A stretch of DNA of 64,000 nucleotides from Filosporella fistucella (GCA_030077755.1 JAQJZZ010000008.1:3906001-3970000), one strand, 5' to 3'; shown: positions 11,306 through 24,148, counted from the stretch's first letter. Numbers and translations: made by a program. Notes: generated from the sequence alone by a model not told the origin.

Positions 11306-13005
11306 TATTGATAAGTGAGATAACCATGTCAGGTACTATTTGCCGCCGTGGGAGCCACTCGGAAGACTGCCTGTTCGTTTGATTCACCAAGATTCATGTC
11401 GTAGAGGATAGTAAGGAGGTAGTGAGACGATATGAACGAGACGTATGGACAGGTGCTCACCACGAAGAATAGTTTATAAAAGCTCCAATTTTCCGATTGA
11501 CTGTCTCGTACACGTACGGATACTTGTACACTTGCGGCAAGGCTTTGAAAACAATCAAGCTATGATTGAATTGAACTTGATGAATGCGCTCATGTGCAGT
11601 CACCAGACAAAGTTGTTCGGATTGAATAAATCAAGGCACTAGACTTTGTCGAATTAGGTAACTCAGTCCGGACGGCTAGGAGTGCCTGTCTGTCAGTATC
11701 CAGTACCCATGAAAAGCCACTCCAGCGGAGCCAGGAGCGGGAATTAGCCACTGTTCTAACCTCTACCAGATCGGGGTGATACAAGCATCACGCAGGGCCT
11801 CAGAGCCAGGGCTGTGGTCCAACAAAACAGGGCAGAACAATAGAAACTCGACAGAGTACTTCGTACAACCACTCGCTTGAATACCACAAGGCCGAACAAT
11901 GACTTCGGAATGCTCCCAGAACCTGGGCAGTAAAAGAGCAGTTTGGCTTTTCTGGCATACACAAGCATAAGAACCCTGAAGATCGTGAAGCCTCGACTCC
12001 CCGCCTTGGTCATCATGGGATTGTCCTTAGGCCCGGTAGACCATGAATCGACTTCATCTACCGTTCCGGTCCCATCCATTTTTCCACGGATACCGGAGAC
12101 CGAACTTCTCAAGTTTTGCGGCATTCGCGGAGATAATTCATAGAATTGACCGTGAGACAATTATCTGAACCCTCTATGAACCTCTGCTTGCGTGTCGCCG
12201 AGATTGGGGATTTCGGCATGCCAAAAGGAAAAAAAACAAAACAAAGCGGTTTTTCCTGGTCTTCTGGATGGGACGGGTAGATAATGCGGGGAAGTCAAGA
12301 AGTCCTCCGCAATGCCCAGCAGCGATTGAGCTCGATGGGTGACGCATGCACAGTGCACACACACACGCCATGCACGCGGCTTTTGGCGCAGTCCCTGGTA
12401 ATACATCCCGGTCCATACTGTCATTCTACTATCAGCCCGAGGTTCTCGCATTATGAAGGGAGGTGGATTATCGAGGAAATTATTTTTGGAGGGAAATACG
12501 AAATAAGGACAAGAACGAATCAACCACAATTGCTGCCTCCACCGCCTGGAGATAGAAAATTTGAAACGGCAGGATTTGCTATGAAGGATCAACTCATTAC
12601 TTCTATATCGACGATCTATTACTGGTTATGTAAATTTTGAGTATCCTTGAGTTAACACGAAATTTGGCCGGTCTAGGTTCGCACTCATGGTCTGTGCAAA
12701 GGTCGAAACGTTGCAGCTGCGTTGATTTCAATTTCTCGCATCTACAACCACCACTCTATCAACGAAAAACACACCACCCATGCGGAGAAACACCGAGACC
12801 ATGGACGAGACCAAGACAGAGAAGTGTTCGCCCATCAGTGGTCATCTTTGTCAAATTAACAATAATGTGTGCTGTCTTTCCTCTCTTCACTAACCTAGTT
12901 GAATCATGCTCTCGCAACATTCCCGCAACTTCGCAACATTTCCGTATATACACCTAACATCAATTACACTCAATATTGGTACCTGTGTATGCACTACAAT
13001 GGCGT

Positions 13006-13137
13006 ATGGCTAGCCATGAAGGAGATGAGGGCGACGGCCCGCCGGCGACAGTATGCTATGTTCGTGTCATGTCTTGCAAGAAAAGATCTACACTGTCCGT
13101 CCTATTCTCAATATTGGGCCTGCTCACTGCATATTGA
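13006..13137 (+). CDS. Possible 43-residue ORF with one hydrophobic segment, or gene relic
   Basis: An ATG-initiated 43-codon frame reads an acidic start (MASHEGDEGDG), a KKR stop-transfer-like cluster and then a hydrophobic run (STLSVLFSILGLLTAY) ending at TGA 13135-13137. The same frame continues downstream with only one further stop before about 13300 and reads a Ser/Thr-rich stretch. The layout resembles the start of a type II membrane protein interrupted by stops. I do not recognise a family, and chance is a real alternative. Confidence 0.2.
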   Translation: MASHEGDEGDGPPATVCYVRVMSCKKRSTLSVLFSILGLLTAY

Positions 13138-16100
13138 TCACGGTCAACGACGTCTCCATCTTGAATATCACTGGCCACCGCCAGGGAAGGCCAAAACTAC
13201 GTCAGATCTACGTCTACAGCTTATCCCGTGCAAGAACCAGCGCATATCGGCATATTGACTACTAACAGTAGCTCCAACAGTCTCTGCATCTTCGGAGTGT
13301 AGTTTTTCTATCCGCATGAAATGGTTCAGTTGGCCATGGCGTAGCGAAAACCGCGCACTCGGCCTTCCTTAGTTGACTTCAATCGGGTATTACAAGTCGA
13401 TACAAGGCCATGATGCTTGCAATGACCGAGCTGGCGGTGATGATATCGAAGATTCCAATATATTGCCCATGTACGGCACAAACACTGTACAGGCCCTTTG
13501 AGAGTGGATTCATGAGGTGGAGTGACGGTCATGGAAGCTTTCCTCGCTCGGGACTAACCTTCCTCCTACTTTTTGTTTTTTCCACGGCGTATTTCTAGGC
13601 GACACTAAATTTGATAGTCTCGGCCTCTACCTTACTTACGTTACTGAGAGTTTGCACCGGTTTAAACACAGAGTTCAATGGACTCCAGAAAGTCGCTATC
13701 AGAGTTCATGAGCAATCGACAACCAATTTAGGTCGCAGCCTTGACAGATGCCGAAGGCTACCTTAATCACAAGATTAAATCAACATCATGCTTCATCTAC
13801 TGACAGAAGATATAAGGTGCTTCTGCACCACATTCCGATGGTACCTCGCCGTAACCTCGCTGCACGATTCGGCTCAGGGAAAGTGCATAGTCAGATTCCA
13901 TTTCTGATAGATATCACTTGGCAGCGTCTGTCATCAAAACAAATTTACCACTTACAAGGCAATACTGGAACTTTTAAGCGCATAAACGTGTCCAGCTCGT
14001 GGCAAGCCGACCTGCTGCGTTTTGAAGACTGAGCAAGGGCGAATCACATCTGTGCCCACAACGTTGGGATGCTAACAAAAATTGACTTCAGCCTTCCCGA
14101 TTGAGTTCCAATGCACCCAGTTTACAGAACCCAACGTCGGTGCCGATGCTTAAAGCTAAAACGGCGAAGTTCGCAGTTACATGACACTACTGGTGTTATA
14201 CTTCCAAAGGTTGAAAAGAACCACCACCAACATTCTACCAGACTTTACTGATCCCCAAGCTTCTTTTCTACCCTGCCCTTTATGCGCATCAAAGGAGCAG
14301 TGAATCACAGTAGACTTCATTCAGTGAGCCATGACTTACGGGGGTTCCACCTATGGCAGGTCTCACAAAGCTTCCGCACATTGCTCAACCCGAACCACCT
14401 AGCCAGTTTCTATGCAAGATTGCAAGTGGCTTTCACTTCCATCAGGCCGACTTCATGCATACTGCACCATCTCTTGTTTCTCCCGCCGAACGTCTCGCTC
14501 TGTAGTACGTATTCGCAGTTTTGGACGGTTGGTAGTGTCCGAATGTTCGGATTAAAATGCGTTCCGAGAGCGAACTTGGCCATCAAATCACGATTCTATG
14601 CGCGTTTGCTGCGGTGCATATCTAAATATGTAGAGGGCTGAACCTGCTTCGGAAAGGATACGATTGAGGAGCTGTTTACCAGCATAACCATGTTCATTCT
14701 ACTATCTTTGGCGCGCTCCGCCCAACTCCACCCTGCCCTGGCATTCAACTTCCAAGATTGACCAGCCCACATATCACGGATTGAACCCATCTCGGTGCCT
14801 CGAGCTTCACGAATGCCGGACAAATCCAGTTCTCTCGCTTTGACGGCGATGAGCAATGATATCGGTCTTTTGACGATCCTACAATCGCAAGTGTGCCTGT
14901 CATGTCGGTAGTCTAAAACTTTTGAAAGTACCGGGGCCGGGGAGGATTTGTGTCCTCGTACTCGATACTAGGGTGTTCACATCTAACGTTTCCCAGTCCG
15001 TGCTATCTTTGATGGAAAATTGTGATTGCGTACGAGAAGGGAAAAATCTCCTCAAAGCTCTTAGCGGTGGTTTTAATGATTGCGGAAAAGACGATAATCA
15101 TGCGAAAATAAGATCTAGGCGGTTGAAAGGGGAAAATCTGGAATTTGACACAATTCCTTCGCATTATGATGTCTCTCTCCTCATGCCCGTTCTCCTTGTC
15201 TTCATATTCAAATATATGGGGACTTGAAGGCGCAGTTTGAAACCATGCTACCTTGAGACTGAATTTGCCGACGTTAGACCTCTCTGGATCAAGCGCATCT
15301 TATGACATTAGCATTGCAGAGACATTAATATTGGGACGATTATTATGGGGTGGAAACGGAAGAACGACCCGGTGTATGAACAATGATGGATAGGGAGGCA
15401 TTCAGATCGAGAGGGATGGATGTATGCCGTTGTGGACTTGGCTTTTAGTGTGGAAGTGTCAAGTTGACTTGGCTCTTCCTTTGCTTCGATCCTTCTCTCC
15501 AATACTCCATCATCCCCATGGCGGCATTTACACACACGTCATGTTCTTTTGGGCATAGACAAGTATCGCAAGTTTGCCGACGGAGGGCTGGCACTCTTTT
15601 GGACTTTATGGCTGACACTTGCACTGGCAACGAATGGCAAATTCCGAACAGAACATGATCTTTTCACAAGTTTCACGGAATCAAGAGTCAGGCAGTTTCC
15701 AACATGGTGGTCTGGCCGTTGAGTGTTAAACGGACGTTGATCAGATAGACAGGCACATCTGATTTGGCTCGATACTGTATGACTGACTGTCTTGGTCCCA
15801 TTGTGTCGAAGCATACCTTCCCCCCCCCGCTTTTTCCCAGACCTGACTTGGCCTAACTTGGTTAAGACGATACCAGGATAAGCAGACAGTAAGAAAGACG
15901 AGGATGACGGGAAGAAGAGAATGGTGAAGTAGAACGCAACGGAGAAGGAATCCAGGTGCCTGAGGTGATAACCACCCCGGTGGGAAAGAGAACCTCAGGC
16001 CTCAAAATAAACCAAAGGCTCACCCCGGCCTCAGCAACTCGATGGGAACCACCTCGCCCTCCACTTTTTCCATTGCGCGCGTCGAATCAGGTGCTTTGAA

Positions 16101-16471
16101 AGCAACAGCAACAGCAACAGCAGCATCAGCAAAAACATCCGCATTCAGTCAGCACCAGCAGTTCTGGCCGCCCCATGTAACAAATCGATGATCCTTGATG
16201 CAGCCCTGTTCCATGTTAGTGCGCATCATCCCCGACTAGCGAGATCTCTTTTCTTCTTTGATCCCTGCCCGGAAGACTGACCAGATCCCTGACCTTGGTG
16301 GAGTTTGACCCTGGGGCTTTTGCTGACGACCTTGCACTTCTTGTTCTTGTTCGCATCACGGATTCACACCGGCTCGACTTGCAACAAGGGGTTTCGATCA
16401 TGTTATTGAATTGAATCGTTCATTCAATTGCAACGGGCATAATGGGAATGGAATCACAGCCACGACCGAGT

Positions 16472-16516
16472 CCAAGACCAAGACCAAGACCAAGACCAAG
16501 ACCAAGACCAAGACCA
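16472..16516. repeat. Microsatellite, CCAAGA hexamer
   Basis: About 7.5 tandem copies of the 6-bp unit CCAAGA, uninterrupted. Confidence 0.9.
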
Positions 16517-17879
16517 CAATTATGATTACAATCAGGTTCATAGCCGCAGCATACCTATCTAATTAGTACCTTCCACATATCCACAATACATCGCCAAGGG
16601 CTACAGTATAGAACTCATATGGCGAATTCCTAGACATTGCAATATCACACCGCAGCCAGCTGCCAAGTTATTACATGATGAACATCTTCACGCAGGGCAG
16701 TGGCCCAGATGTGCTTGTTTGAAGCAAGTGATGGTCGCCAATCCGGCCAAACTCCAGCCTCAGCTACCAATCAAAGGTTATCGAGTTCAATACAGTGAAT
16801 TGGCCGGTCGGCTGGCGTTTTGTGGGCGTCCGCCTCCCACATGTCTTGCGGTGAGTTGTCTGAGATTCTGGGAATCTTCCTGTGTGTGAGTGTGAGGGTG
16901 AGAGGGTATTTGTGTCTGTGTGTCTGTGTGTGTGCACGCTTGTACTTTGAGAAGTGTTCTCTGTAAGGTGAAGTCAGGAAAGGTATGGTCTGGTCTGGTC
17001 TAGTCTGGTCTGGTATGGTAGCATCCATCAAGCCCTTTTCGCCGTGATTTCTTTCCCTCCTCGCCGTCCGCCAATCAATGCCGAGGACTAAGTAACCCCC
17101 TCCCACAATATCTGTGCGCCACAAGCCCCTGCTTGCATTGGATTGCGCCCTGGCGTTCAACCTGGCACGGACACGACCACGGTGACCCTGCGTGACGGGA
17201 TGCTTTCGCTGGTGTTCTCGAAACTCGAGTCGAGTCGAGCGAGGACCGCAGCACGGGTGGAAATGCAAGTGCAAGAACAAAGTGCAAGTAGCAGCGAGCA
17301 GATGAGCGAACTAACGAGGGACACCAATTGGCTGGTGATGGTCTTTTGCTCTGTTCTGCTTTGCTCGACTTCGCTTTTCCGTTCCTCTCACTGCAGCCCA
17401 ACCCCAACGCGCTGCCTTCCCTACCTCCCCCCCTCCGGAAATGCTGTATTGATACTGGACTGCTTGCCTGACCTGACCTGACCTGCACTGAGAGCTGCAC
17501 CCACAGATTGCTTTAGCTTAAGGTTGCTGCAGGACCAGAGTTGTTTGAGCTTTCTTCAGCGGGCTGCAGCGTACAAACGCACACACACCTACTATCTTAC
17601 AGCACTGTTATTTTCATTGTCATTTTGACTGTACTGTAACTGCTATGGTATCTGAACACTGAACATCGATCGCACTATCTCACCTATGATATCTGCTACC
17701 TAGCTATAACGCGTATGATCCGATGCGATGCGGAGTGCTCAGATCAAGTTGATGAAGTGAGTCCTATGGTCTGGCTAGCAGACGTGCAATATGCTGAGTA
17801 TGGCAAGGCGTGATGGGACTATGGCATAGTATCAGGTACCTTACTGTATACTGTACATAGGATCTCATAGAGCAGTCGG

Positions 17880-20514
17880 TGAAGTGAGCACAGATTCGTT
17901 TGTTTTTACAGCCCCTCCGCTGCCCTTCCCCACCGTAGCTTGCGGTAGTCGCCGCCCCTGTCTAATATCTTACTACTCCGTAAGGGGAGATCTGCTAGCA
18001 ATCCAATCCAATCCAATCCACTCACTCACTTGTCCACTCGATTGACATTACACTAACACTAACACTAACACCACCACTAATAAGTAACAACTTGACTAGC
18101 TACATACTACCTAGACAAGTATGCTACTTGTATGCTTCCCCCTATCCTCTAAGACAAGAAAGGATAGGACAACAGCTAATACACTAACATCTCCCCATAC
18201 CGTTCAAGCACACTACTTTGTACCCTCACCTCACTATTTGCCCATAGTCCGGACAGGTACAGCTAGACAACTAGACAGCTAGACAGCTAGACAGACATAC
18301 CAGATCCTGCATACCCATCCTCTCCCCTCCCTCCCAGGCCTCCCGGGATATTTACAACGCCATTATTTGTTCCTGTTCCCAGTCCCTAGTCCCGAACATT
18401 GCCATTACATACCTTGCCGACCTGAGAAGTTCCCAGTCTGCACTCCATGCTGCACTGATGCTGCACCATTACAGTCCTGCTTGTACAGTACAGTACCATA
18501 TTCCCTACGCCCACCTACGCAGGCCCAGTGGAAAAACCCACTTCCAAGGCCAAGCAAAACAAAGTCCCATTCATATCTTCACTGCCGCCTCGTTCCTGTT
18601 TTGTTCTCTGCTCTTTAATGCTCGTTGACAGCCGGTACCACTGCCACTGACTGCTACTTTTCCCATCACACTACTGGTCACTACTACTTCGGAAAACTAA
18701 TACCGAACTGTAGAGGCGACTTTGTACTCTACTTTACGAGGCTCCTGTACTTTCCCTACCGACTACCTCCTTACCATACCTGTTCTACCTCCACTCCCCT
18801 CCCCTCCCCTCCCAGACTCAGACTACGACTCAGACAACGTCCCCCTCCTCGTTCCCACCCCCGCATCCCTGGCTCACCCAGCCCAAGCCCCAATATCAAT
18901 TTCAACACTCCAAGATCTACCACCAGACTACCAGCCTACCAGCCTGCCAAACTACCAAACTACCAAGCTACCTACCTACCGCACGCTCACACACACGCAT
19001 TCTACCACTCTACCAGTCTATCAGTCTACCACTTCTACCACTTTACCACTCTACCTACTCTACCTACTCTACCTACTCTACCTACTCTACCTACTCCTAC
19101 CTAATCCTACCTACTTTTGCACCCATCCCACCAACCAAGCCCGGAATATCGGGGCTGCCAGCTTTCAAAAGAATCTCCCGCCACGCCGTCAACAACCTTC
19201 CGGAACCGTTGAAGCTTCCCTCCTATTAAGAGTCACCATTTTAAAATCATCAGACCTCAGACCTCCAAAACCTCAACCCTCTCTTTCAGCCTTCCCTCCG
19301 TCTCTCACTCAATCATTCACTCACTCTCATCCTTCTGTTTGTGGTTCTCGATAGCTTCTACTACCGCTTATTATCAGGCGTTTCGGTTTCCTCCACCACA
19401 TAACGCCATTAACACACACACTACCTCACCTTGATTTCCAGATTTCGATTCAGATTCAGACTTAGACAGACCCCTCTCCACTCCACCTGCTCCATCCAAG
19501 ACTGAATGCGCCAGCTCCATTTTCATCCTGTCCTATCCGGCCCAGTCCATTTCTCAACTCAACTCCAGACGACGGACGGCATTACCCTTTACTCCAGGAT
19601 TCCTTTCCTGAATAAGGCTCATCTTGATCACTCCCGGATCTGCCAAGGCAACTCTACCGACATAAAACGGAAAGCACGTTCAACCTCAACTTACCTTACC
19701 TTACCTTACTTACGTCTACCCTCACCTCACCTTTCCTTGCCTTACTTTACCTTACCCTACCTTACCTCACCTCGCCTTTACGGAGTTCGCTCGCTCACGT
19801 TCGTGATTACCGATCCTACATTGCCTTGGTATATTTCATCGTACCCACCTATACTTACACTCACACTCACACTCACACTCGCTCCTCCATCGGTCCCTCC
19901 TGCCTGACTTCGATATCCTTGTCCTCGCCGGAACTCAGACCTCGCACCTTCCGCATTGCTTTCAACTCACCTTGCGCTCCCAATCTTCTTCTCTCCCCTT
20001 CCAACGTCTACCTCAAGTCACATATGCCCTTCTCTCTACCTGCACGGTCGAAACAACCTTCGGCCCCATCCCTTCTTTCTCGGATTTCAACATCGTCCAA
20101 CAAACGAAATCGCGAGGCATAAGTCTTCCGTAAGGCATAAACACACCTCCCCTGCTCCCCCACTACACCACACAACCTTCCTTACCTTACCTTCGCGCCT
20201 ACACTCGATCCAATCCTCAACCTGGTACTCAACCCAAGACACCTTTTTCTATACCCCATCATACCATACCATAATCACAATCGCTCCCACGACGAACAGG
20301 ACATATCCTGTTCTCCTCCGCTTTGGTCGTCCCACCCAATCCGCCCGTTGAAGGTTTGATAAAGTCCTTGCTCCCAGCCTCCAGACAATTGTCTCTTGTC
20401 CATTCAGGGTTGTACTCCGACCTCGTCTGACGCAAACTTTCTAAATTTCACTTCACCTCTACTTCTTCCAACTACTACCACCGCCACCACAATAGGCAAA
20501 CAACTTCTTTCAAC
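17880..20514 (+). promoter_or_regulatory. G-poor, C/T/A-rich probable long 5' leader of the WOPR gene
   Basis: From about 17880 to the WOPR start codon the + strand is strongly depleted in G; for example bases 18961-19080 contain about 6 G in 120. It is built from simple C/T/A repeats: TCCAA units near 18003, CACTAA units near 18050, TAGACAGC near 18260, five 9-bp TCTACCTAC units at 19050-19094, CTTAC units near 19690 and CACACT units near 19855. ATG triplets are sparse and head short frames, for example ATG CTG CAC TGA near 18448. Such asymmetry fits a transcribed pyrimidine-rich leader, but the transcript start is not visible from sequence. Confidence 0.5.
19050..19094. repeat. Tandem 9-bp repeat TCTACCTAC
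   Basis: Five consecutive exact 9-bp units, followed by degenerate CCTACC units to about 19115. It lies in the G-poor stretch upstream of the WOPR gene. Confidence 0.85.
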
Positions 20515-21903
20515 ATGTCTTCAGCTTCACCACTTTCCCCAACATTCTACGGCCATATTGCGTCCACGCAAGATGCGCTGCTTCTCTTCGAAGCCTGTCT
20601 CAGCGGAGCTCTCAACCATGTTGCCCGAAGGCCCCACGACCGCGAGCGCGTGAGCTTGATCAAGAGCGGAAACGTTTTCATCTATGAGGAGCACTCATCC
20701 GGAATCAAGAGGTGGACGGATGGTGTGCCGTGGAGTCCCAGTCGAATCTTGGGCAACTTCTTGGTTTACCGAGAATTAGAACGACCATTCCCTCCCGGTG
20801 AAAAGAAGAGAGCTATGAAACGGAGCAAGCGATCACCCGGTATCAGCAAACAAGAACCCTTTGGTTCAAATAGCGGAATGAGCAATGGCTACAATGTAGC
20901 TTCTGCGGCAGCATCGAGTTTCGACACATCCAGCTCCAGCTCACTCAGCAAGGAGACAGAGAGATCTTTAATCGGTTCTCTTGTAGATTCATATGGCTTC
21001 AAAGAGGAAGGGCTGGTGAAGAAGACAGTCAGTGTCACAGTCGGAGGCATTTCACATCACTTGGTCTCTTATTACACAGTCGCCGACGTCATGAACAACA
21101 AATTCACAACCCCTTCAAAAGATCCCAGATTCCAACATATCACACCTCGTCCGGACCTGATCACAAAGCAGAATTTCCGAACTCCAATTGATGAGGTAGA
21201 TTCAATGGATCGAATGGACGAGCGTTCCGTCTACACAACCTATCCATATAACCGCAATGGGTATGAGATGACAAACCAGACCATCTCGCACAGACCGATG
21301 TCCCTACCCACTCCCCCAATGTCTTATACTCCAAGTTCGGGAGTATACAATAGCTACAATATCAGTCCCCATTCTGCCCCATACGACAGTTCTGGGAATG
21401 CTTACAGCAGCCAATTTGCGCCCTCTCCTGGTCTGTATCCAGCGCCAAAGGCGGAAAGTTATGATGCTGGTGCCTATAGACAGCAGAGGTACAATTCAGT
21501 CATTGGGATCAGCTCGGAACCTGGCAGGTCTCAAATGCCACCTGTGACAACCAGCTTTGCCCGGCGTCCGTCGAATTTTGAACAAGGTGGCTCCGTCGAT
21601 TCTGGACTTTCAGGCATATCATCTTCGTCATCAGATTCTAAGCTCACCAATGACTCTGGATATTCATCTCAAGGATTTTATGGGAGCCTCCGAGACAGCA
21701 CAAGTTCCCAGAATTACACGACACATCGATCACTCCCTACTCCTACACACCAAGCAGGATACGATCGGCCACCTAGCCAACATTACGCAGGTGTTGAAAG
21801 CTCCGGGATGAAGGAGAATATGTGGTCTGTAGGAAACTCCAGCGCCGGACATGGGCATTACATGCCCCCTCAGCAACAGTGGGCCAGCACGGGGACTTCG
21901 TAG
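20515..21903 (+). CDS. RYP1: WOPR-domain (Gti1/Pac2 family) master transcriptional regulator
   Basis: Single-exon 462-residue protein. WOPR box A spans about residues 10-90 (FYGHIASTQDALLLFEACLS, then RRPHDRER, IKSGNVFIYEE, IKRWTDGVPWSPSRILGNFL) and box B about 149-218 (RSLIGSLVDSYGF to ITPRPDLI); the two boxes together form the DNA-binding fold. A basic stretch (KKRAMKRSKR, residues 97-106) between the boxes could act as nuclear localisation signal. The C-terminal half is low-complexity, rich in Ser, Tyr, Gly, Pro and Gln. Relatives are Candida Wor1 (white-opaque switch), Histoplasma Ryp1, Fusarium Sge1 and Botrytis Reg1, which control morphology and effector or secondary-metabolite genes. 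The start codon has a good context (caacATGtc). The gene follows a 12.4-kb gene-free region, and family members typically autoregulate. Confidence 0.95.
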   Translation: MSSASPLSPTFYGHIASTQDALLLFEACLSGALNHVARRPHDRERVSLIKSGNVFIYEEHSSGIKRWTDGVPWSPSRILGNFLVYRELERPFPPGEKKRAMKRSKRSPGISKQEPFGSNSGMSNGYNVASAAASSFDTSSSSSLSKETERSLIGSLVDSYGFKEEGLVKKTVSVTVGGISHHLVSYYTVADVMNNKFTTPSKDPRFQHITPRPDLITKQNFRTPIDEVDSMDRMDERSVYTTYPYNRNGYEMTNQTISHRPMSLPTPPMSYTPSSGVYNSYNISPHSAPYDSSGNAYSSQFAPSPGLYPAPKAESYDAGAYRQQRYNSVIGISSEPGRSQMPPVTTSFARRPSNFEQGGSVDSGLSGISSSSSDSKLTNDSGYSSQGFYGSLRDSTSSQNYTTHRSLPTPTHQAGYDRPPSQHYAGVESSGMKENMWSVGNSSAGHGHYMPPQQQWASTGTS

Positions 21904-24148
21904 ATTGAATTCGAGCGATCGAGGCATGAAAAATGTTCTATGTGACGAATTTCCTTCAGCTTGCACACAGGTTTTGGGCGACCTGGATGTATGTCTTTAC
22001 CAGGCGCATTGGGAATTAAAGAGTGATTTTAGGCGCGTCAGGGGGTGGCTTTTTATTGAAGGATCGGACATACCCTCGTTTGGTGCTTACAATTGGGGCA
22101 CTGTGGCATGATACGTTATGTTGGGAAGAACAAGGATCGAATTGTTTATATCCTTGGAGTGTGTGTATCTAGTTAATGTACTGTGTATTATTCAAGACTG
22201 GGAGAGTCTAAAATATATTCATGATCAACAAGCAAAATGATATACTACGGGTGAAGGTGTATCATTCACGGCTGTTACCGCAATCATTCTATGAAGGTAT
22301 TTCCCGTTGCATTTCCTCCCCGACTCATTGCTATAGGAACCACCCAGTCGCCGTCTTAGGTTTGCGCATACGTGATCAGTCACTGCAACACAATCAAGCC
22401 TTTACCATTTCAAATCTGGTAGAAAACACAAATTCAGAGGTAGCCGGTATGCAGGGCTTGACAGGCATAGAGTTTGACGTTTATGCCGACAGCAGCAGTT
22501 CGCAATACTTGAACAGGTTCAGGCAAGATTGACAGGCACCCTGGTGATTCTATTGTTCCAGAGAAACTGCCATCACAACCTTAAGATCCAGGCCCATGCC
22601 AGAATAGATACATCATGAAAGCAAGAAATATACACTCCGAGCATAGACGGGTTCATGGACCCAGCAGATGAATGATGCTCGCGGACTCGCAAGAATGATT
22701 TAAGGCGACCGATAGGCAGGGCAAGAGTCTCCCGGTCTCGCTACCCCAAAGATCACAAGTGTTGGGCAGCTATGGTAGTAGAAGTAGGGATATCGAAGAT
22801 AACTAATGCGCCTGGACTCAACTGGAGATGAGGTATTTCATACCTAGACATGGTGCATTGCGTTCATCCAGGCTCAGAGAAGAACAGGGAATGCAAGTCT
22901 TTGTATCTCTCAAACGACCATAACATATCACCCAATGAGCAACTACTTACTGTGCATCTGTTCTGCTCTACGCTGCTTCACTGAATGGACTCGACTCAAG
23001 TCGCCGTCCAGACGTGTAAACTTAAGCTTTGATCTAGTCATACCGTTGGGCTGTTGTTGATCGTTGATAGCGATATGAAATCAATATTCCGAAACGAACC
23101 TAACGGGTCATAGTATGGTGGGGGTGTCGGGGACGGGTAACTACTAGGACCTTCGACGTTGCGATTCCCAATGGAGGTTTCACGCCGAAACTCAATGTGG
23201 CTCAGACCAGGGAAAAGATGGAGAGCTTTACCTGGTTGAGAAACTGGCCCGAAGCAATGGCTGTGCGAGCCGGATGCTGAGAAAGTATGTTTCCTCAAGT
23301 CCGAAACTTAGAGGGGCCACTTGCCCCGGCACGTTGGCGGTTCGTCCGGTAGGGCGTCAAGGCGTTTGTTTGCGTTTGTTTTGCTGGCGAGCTGGGGGCG
23401 GCTGCGCTTACGTGGTTACACAGCATATGCATACCGAGATGCATTGGAAATGTCATCTAACGCGCGCTTATCAAACCTTAACTTATTGATTCCCAAGTTG
23501 AAAAGTTCCCGTCGCCTTCCTTGTCCTTTACCCTTGCAGCCCCTACCTCTCACCTTCCTTACCGCACCTGGGTTCGGCTAGAGAGATTCAAATTCTGCGA
23601 GGTAAATCTCAACTCCTGACCTTCCTCACTCACACACCCGCCCTACACCTACCACACCCGCATCCACAAGCAAGGGACGGGACGTCTGACATCAACTGTT
23701 TCTCTCCTGCCTCTCGAATTCTCCGATCGTTCATTCGTTCTGTCATTCGTCTGTCGTTCATTCGGACTGTTTGTTATCGCTCTTTGCTGAAACACTACCA
23801 CCATCCCTATCTAATCAAGGTAGTCTCATCATCATCGATCCTGGAGGTACGAAGATCGCGTGCCTTCACGAATCTACGAGTACGAGGATTACCCACTAGT
23901 ACTACAACCCGGACAGAGCATTATTGATCCTCTCCATCACTCGATACCATTGGACCCATCAAAATCAGACTTTGCAGGACTTCGCCGGCTTCAACACTCT
24001 TTGCCTTGGAAGAGAGTCGCCGACTCGATCGCTCAGAGACATTTATTTGCATCTGAGCACTATTCCCAACTCCCTGCTCACCCCCTCTTCCCCGACGACA
24101 TAAACTTCATCACTACTCTCCAAACTTCCAGTCCGATCACAAAATGCG
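21904..24148. promoter_or_regulatory. Intergenic between WOPR gene and cardiolipin synthase
   Basis: The first few hundred bases should be the WOPR 3' UTR. From about 23500 the + strand is C/T-rich (leader-like). A frame without an ATG start is open from about 23824 to 24225, out of frame with the downstream gene; I read it as leader, not as a gene. I see no RNA gene. Confidence 0.5.

Larger units (their letters stand above)
8117..20514. promoter_or_regulatory. 12.4-kb gene-free region upstream of the WOPR regulator
   Basis: I find no frame here that reads as a recognisable or conserved protein; the open frames are mostly below 130 codons and overlap on both strands. The region does contain a 155-bp MITE-like element (11151-11305), a 43-codon ORF with a hydrophobic segment (13006-13137), several microsatellites (16472-16516, about 18001-18070, 19050-19094, about 19690-19900) and a strongly G-poor stretch from about 17880 to the WOPR start. 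Because both neighbours point rightward, most of it is 5' to the WOPR gene. Calling it regulatory is inference, based on the very large upstream regions of this gene family's Candida member. Confidence 0.5.

Noticed and set aside
13748..14032. 94-codon frame starting MPKATLITRLNQHH, faintly like a SAP-domain helix.
   Set aside because: The similarity is a few residues only and nothing downstream supports a domain.
18625..19354. Long overlapping frames of 159 and 210 codons in the C/T-rich tract.
   Set aside because: They consist of translated microsatellite (Thr/Leu/Pro/Tyr repeats) in a G-poor region where stops are rare by composition.
22709..22725. CCGATAGGCAGGGCAAG, nearly repeated at 31245-31261 (16 of 17 bases).
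   Set aside because: Two copies of a 17-mer in 64 kb with one mismatch and no shared context; too weak to call a motif without a genome-wide count.
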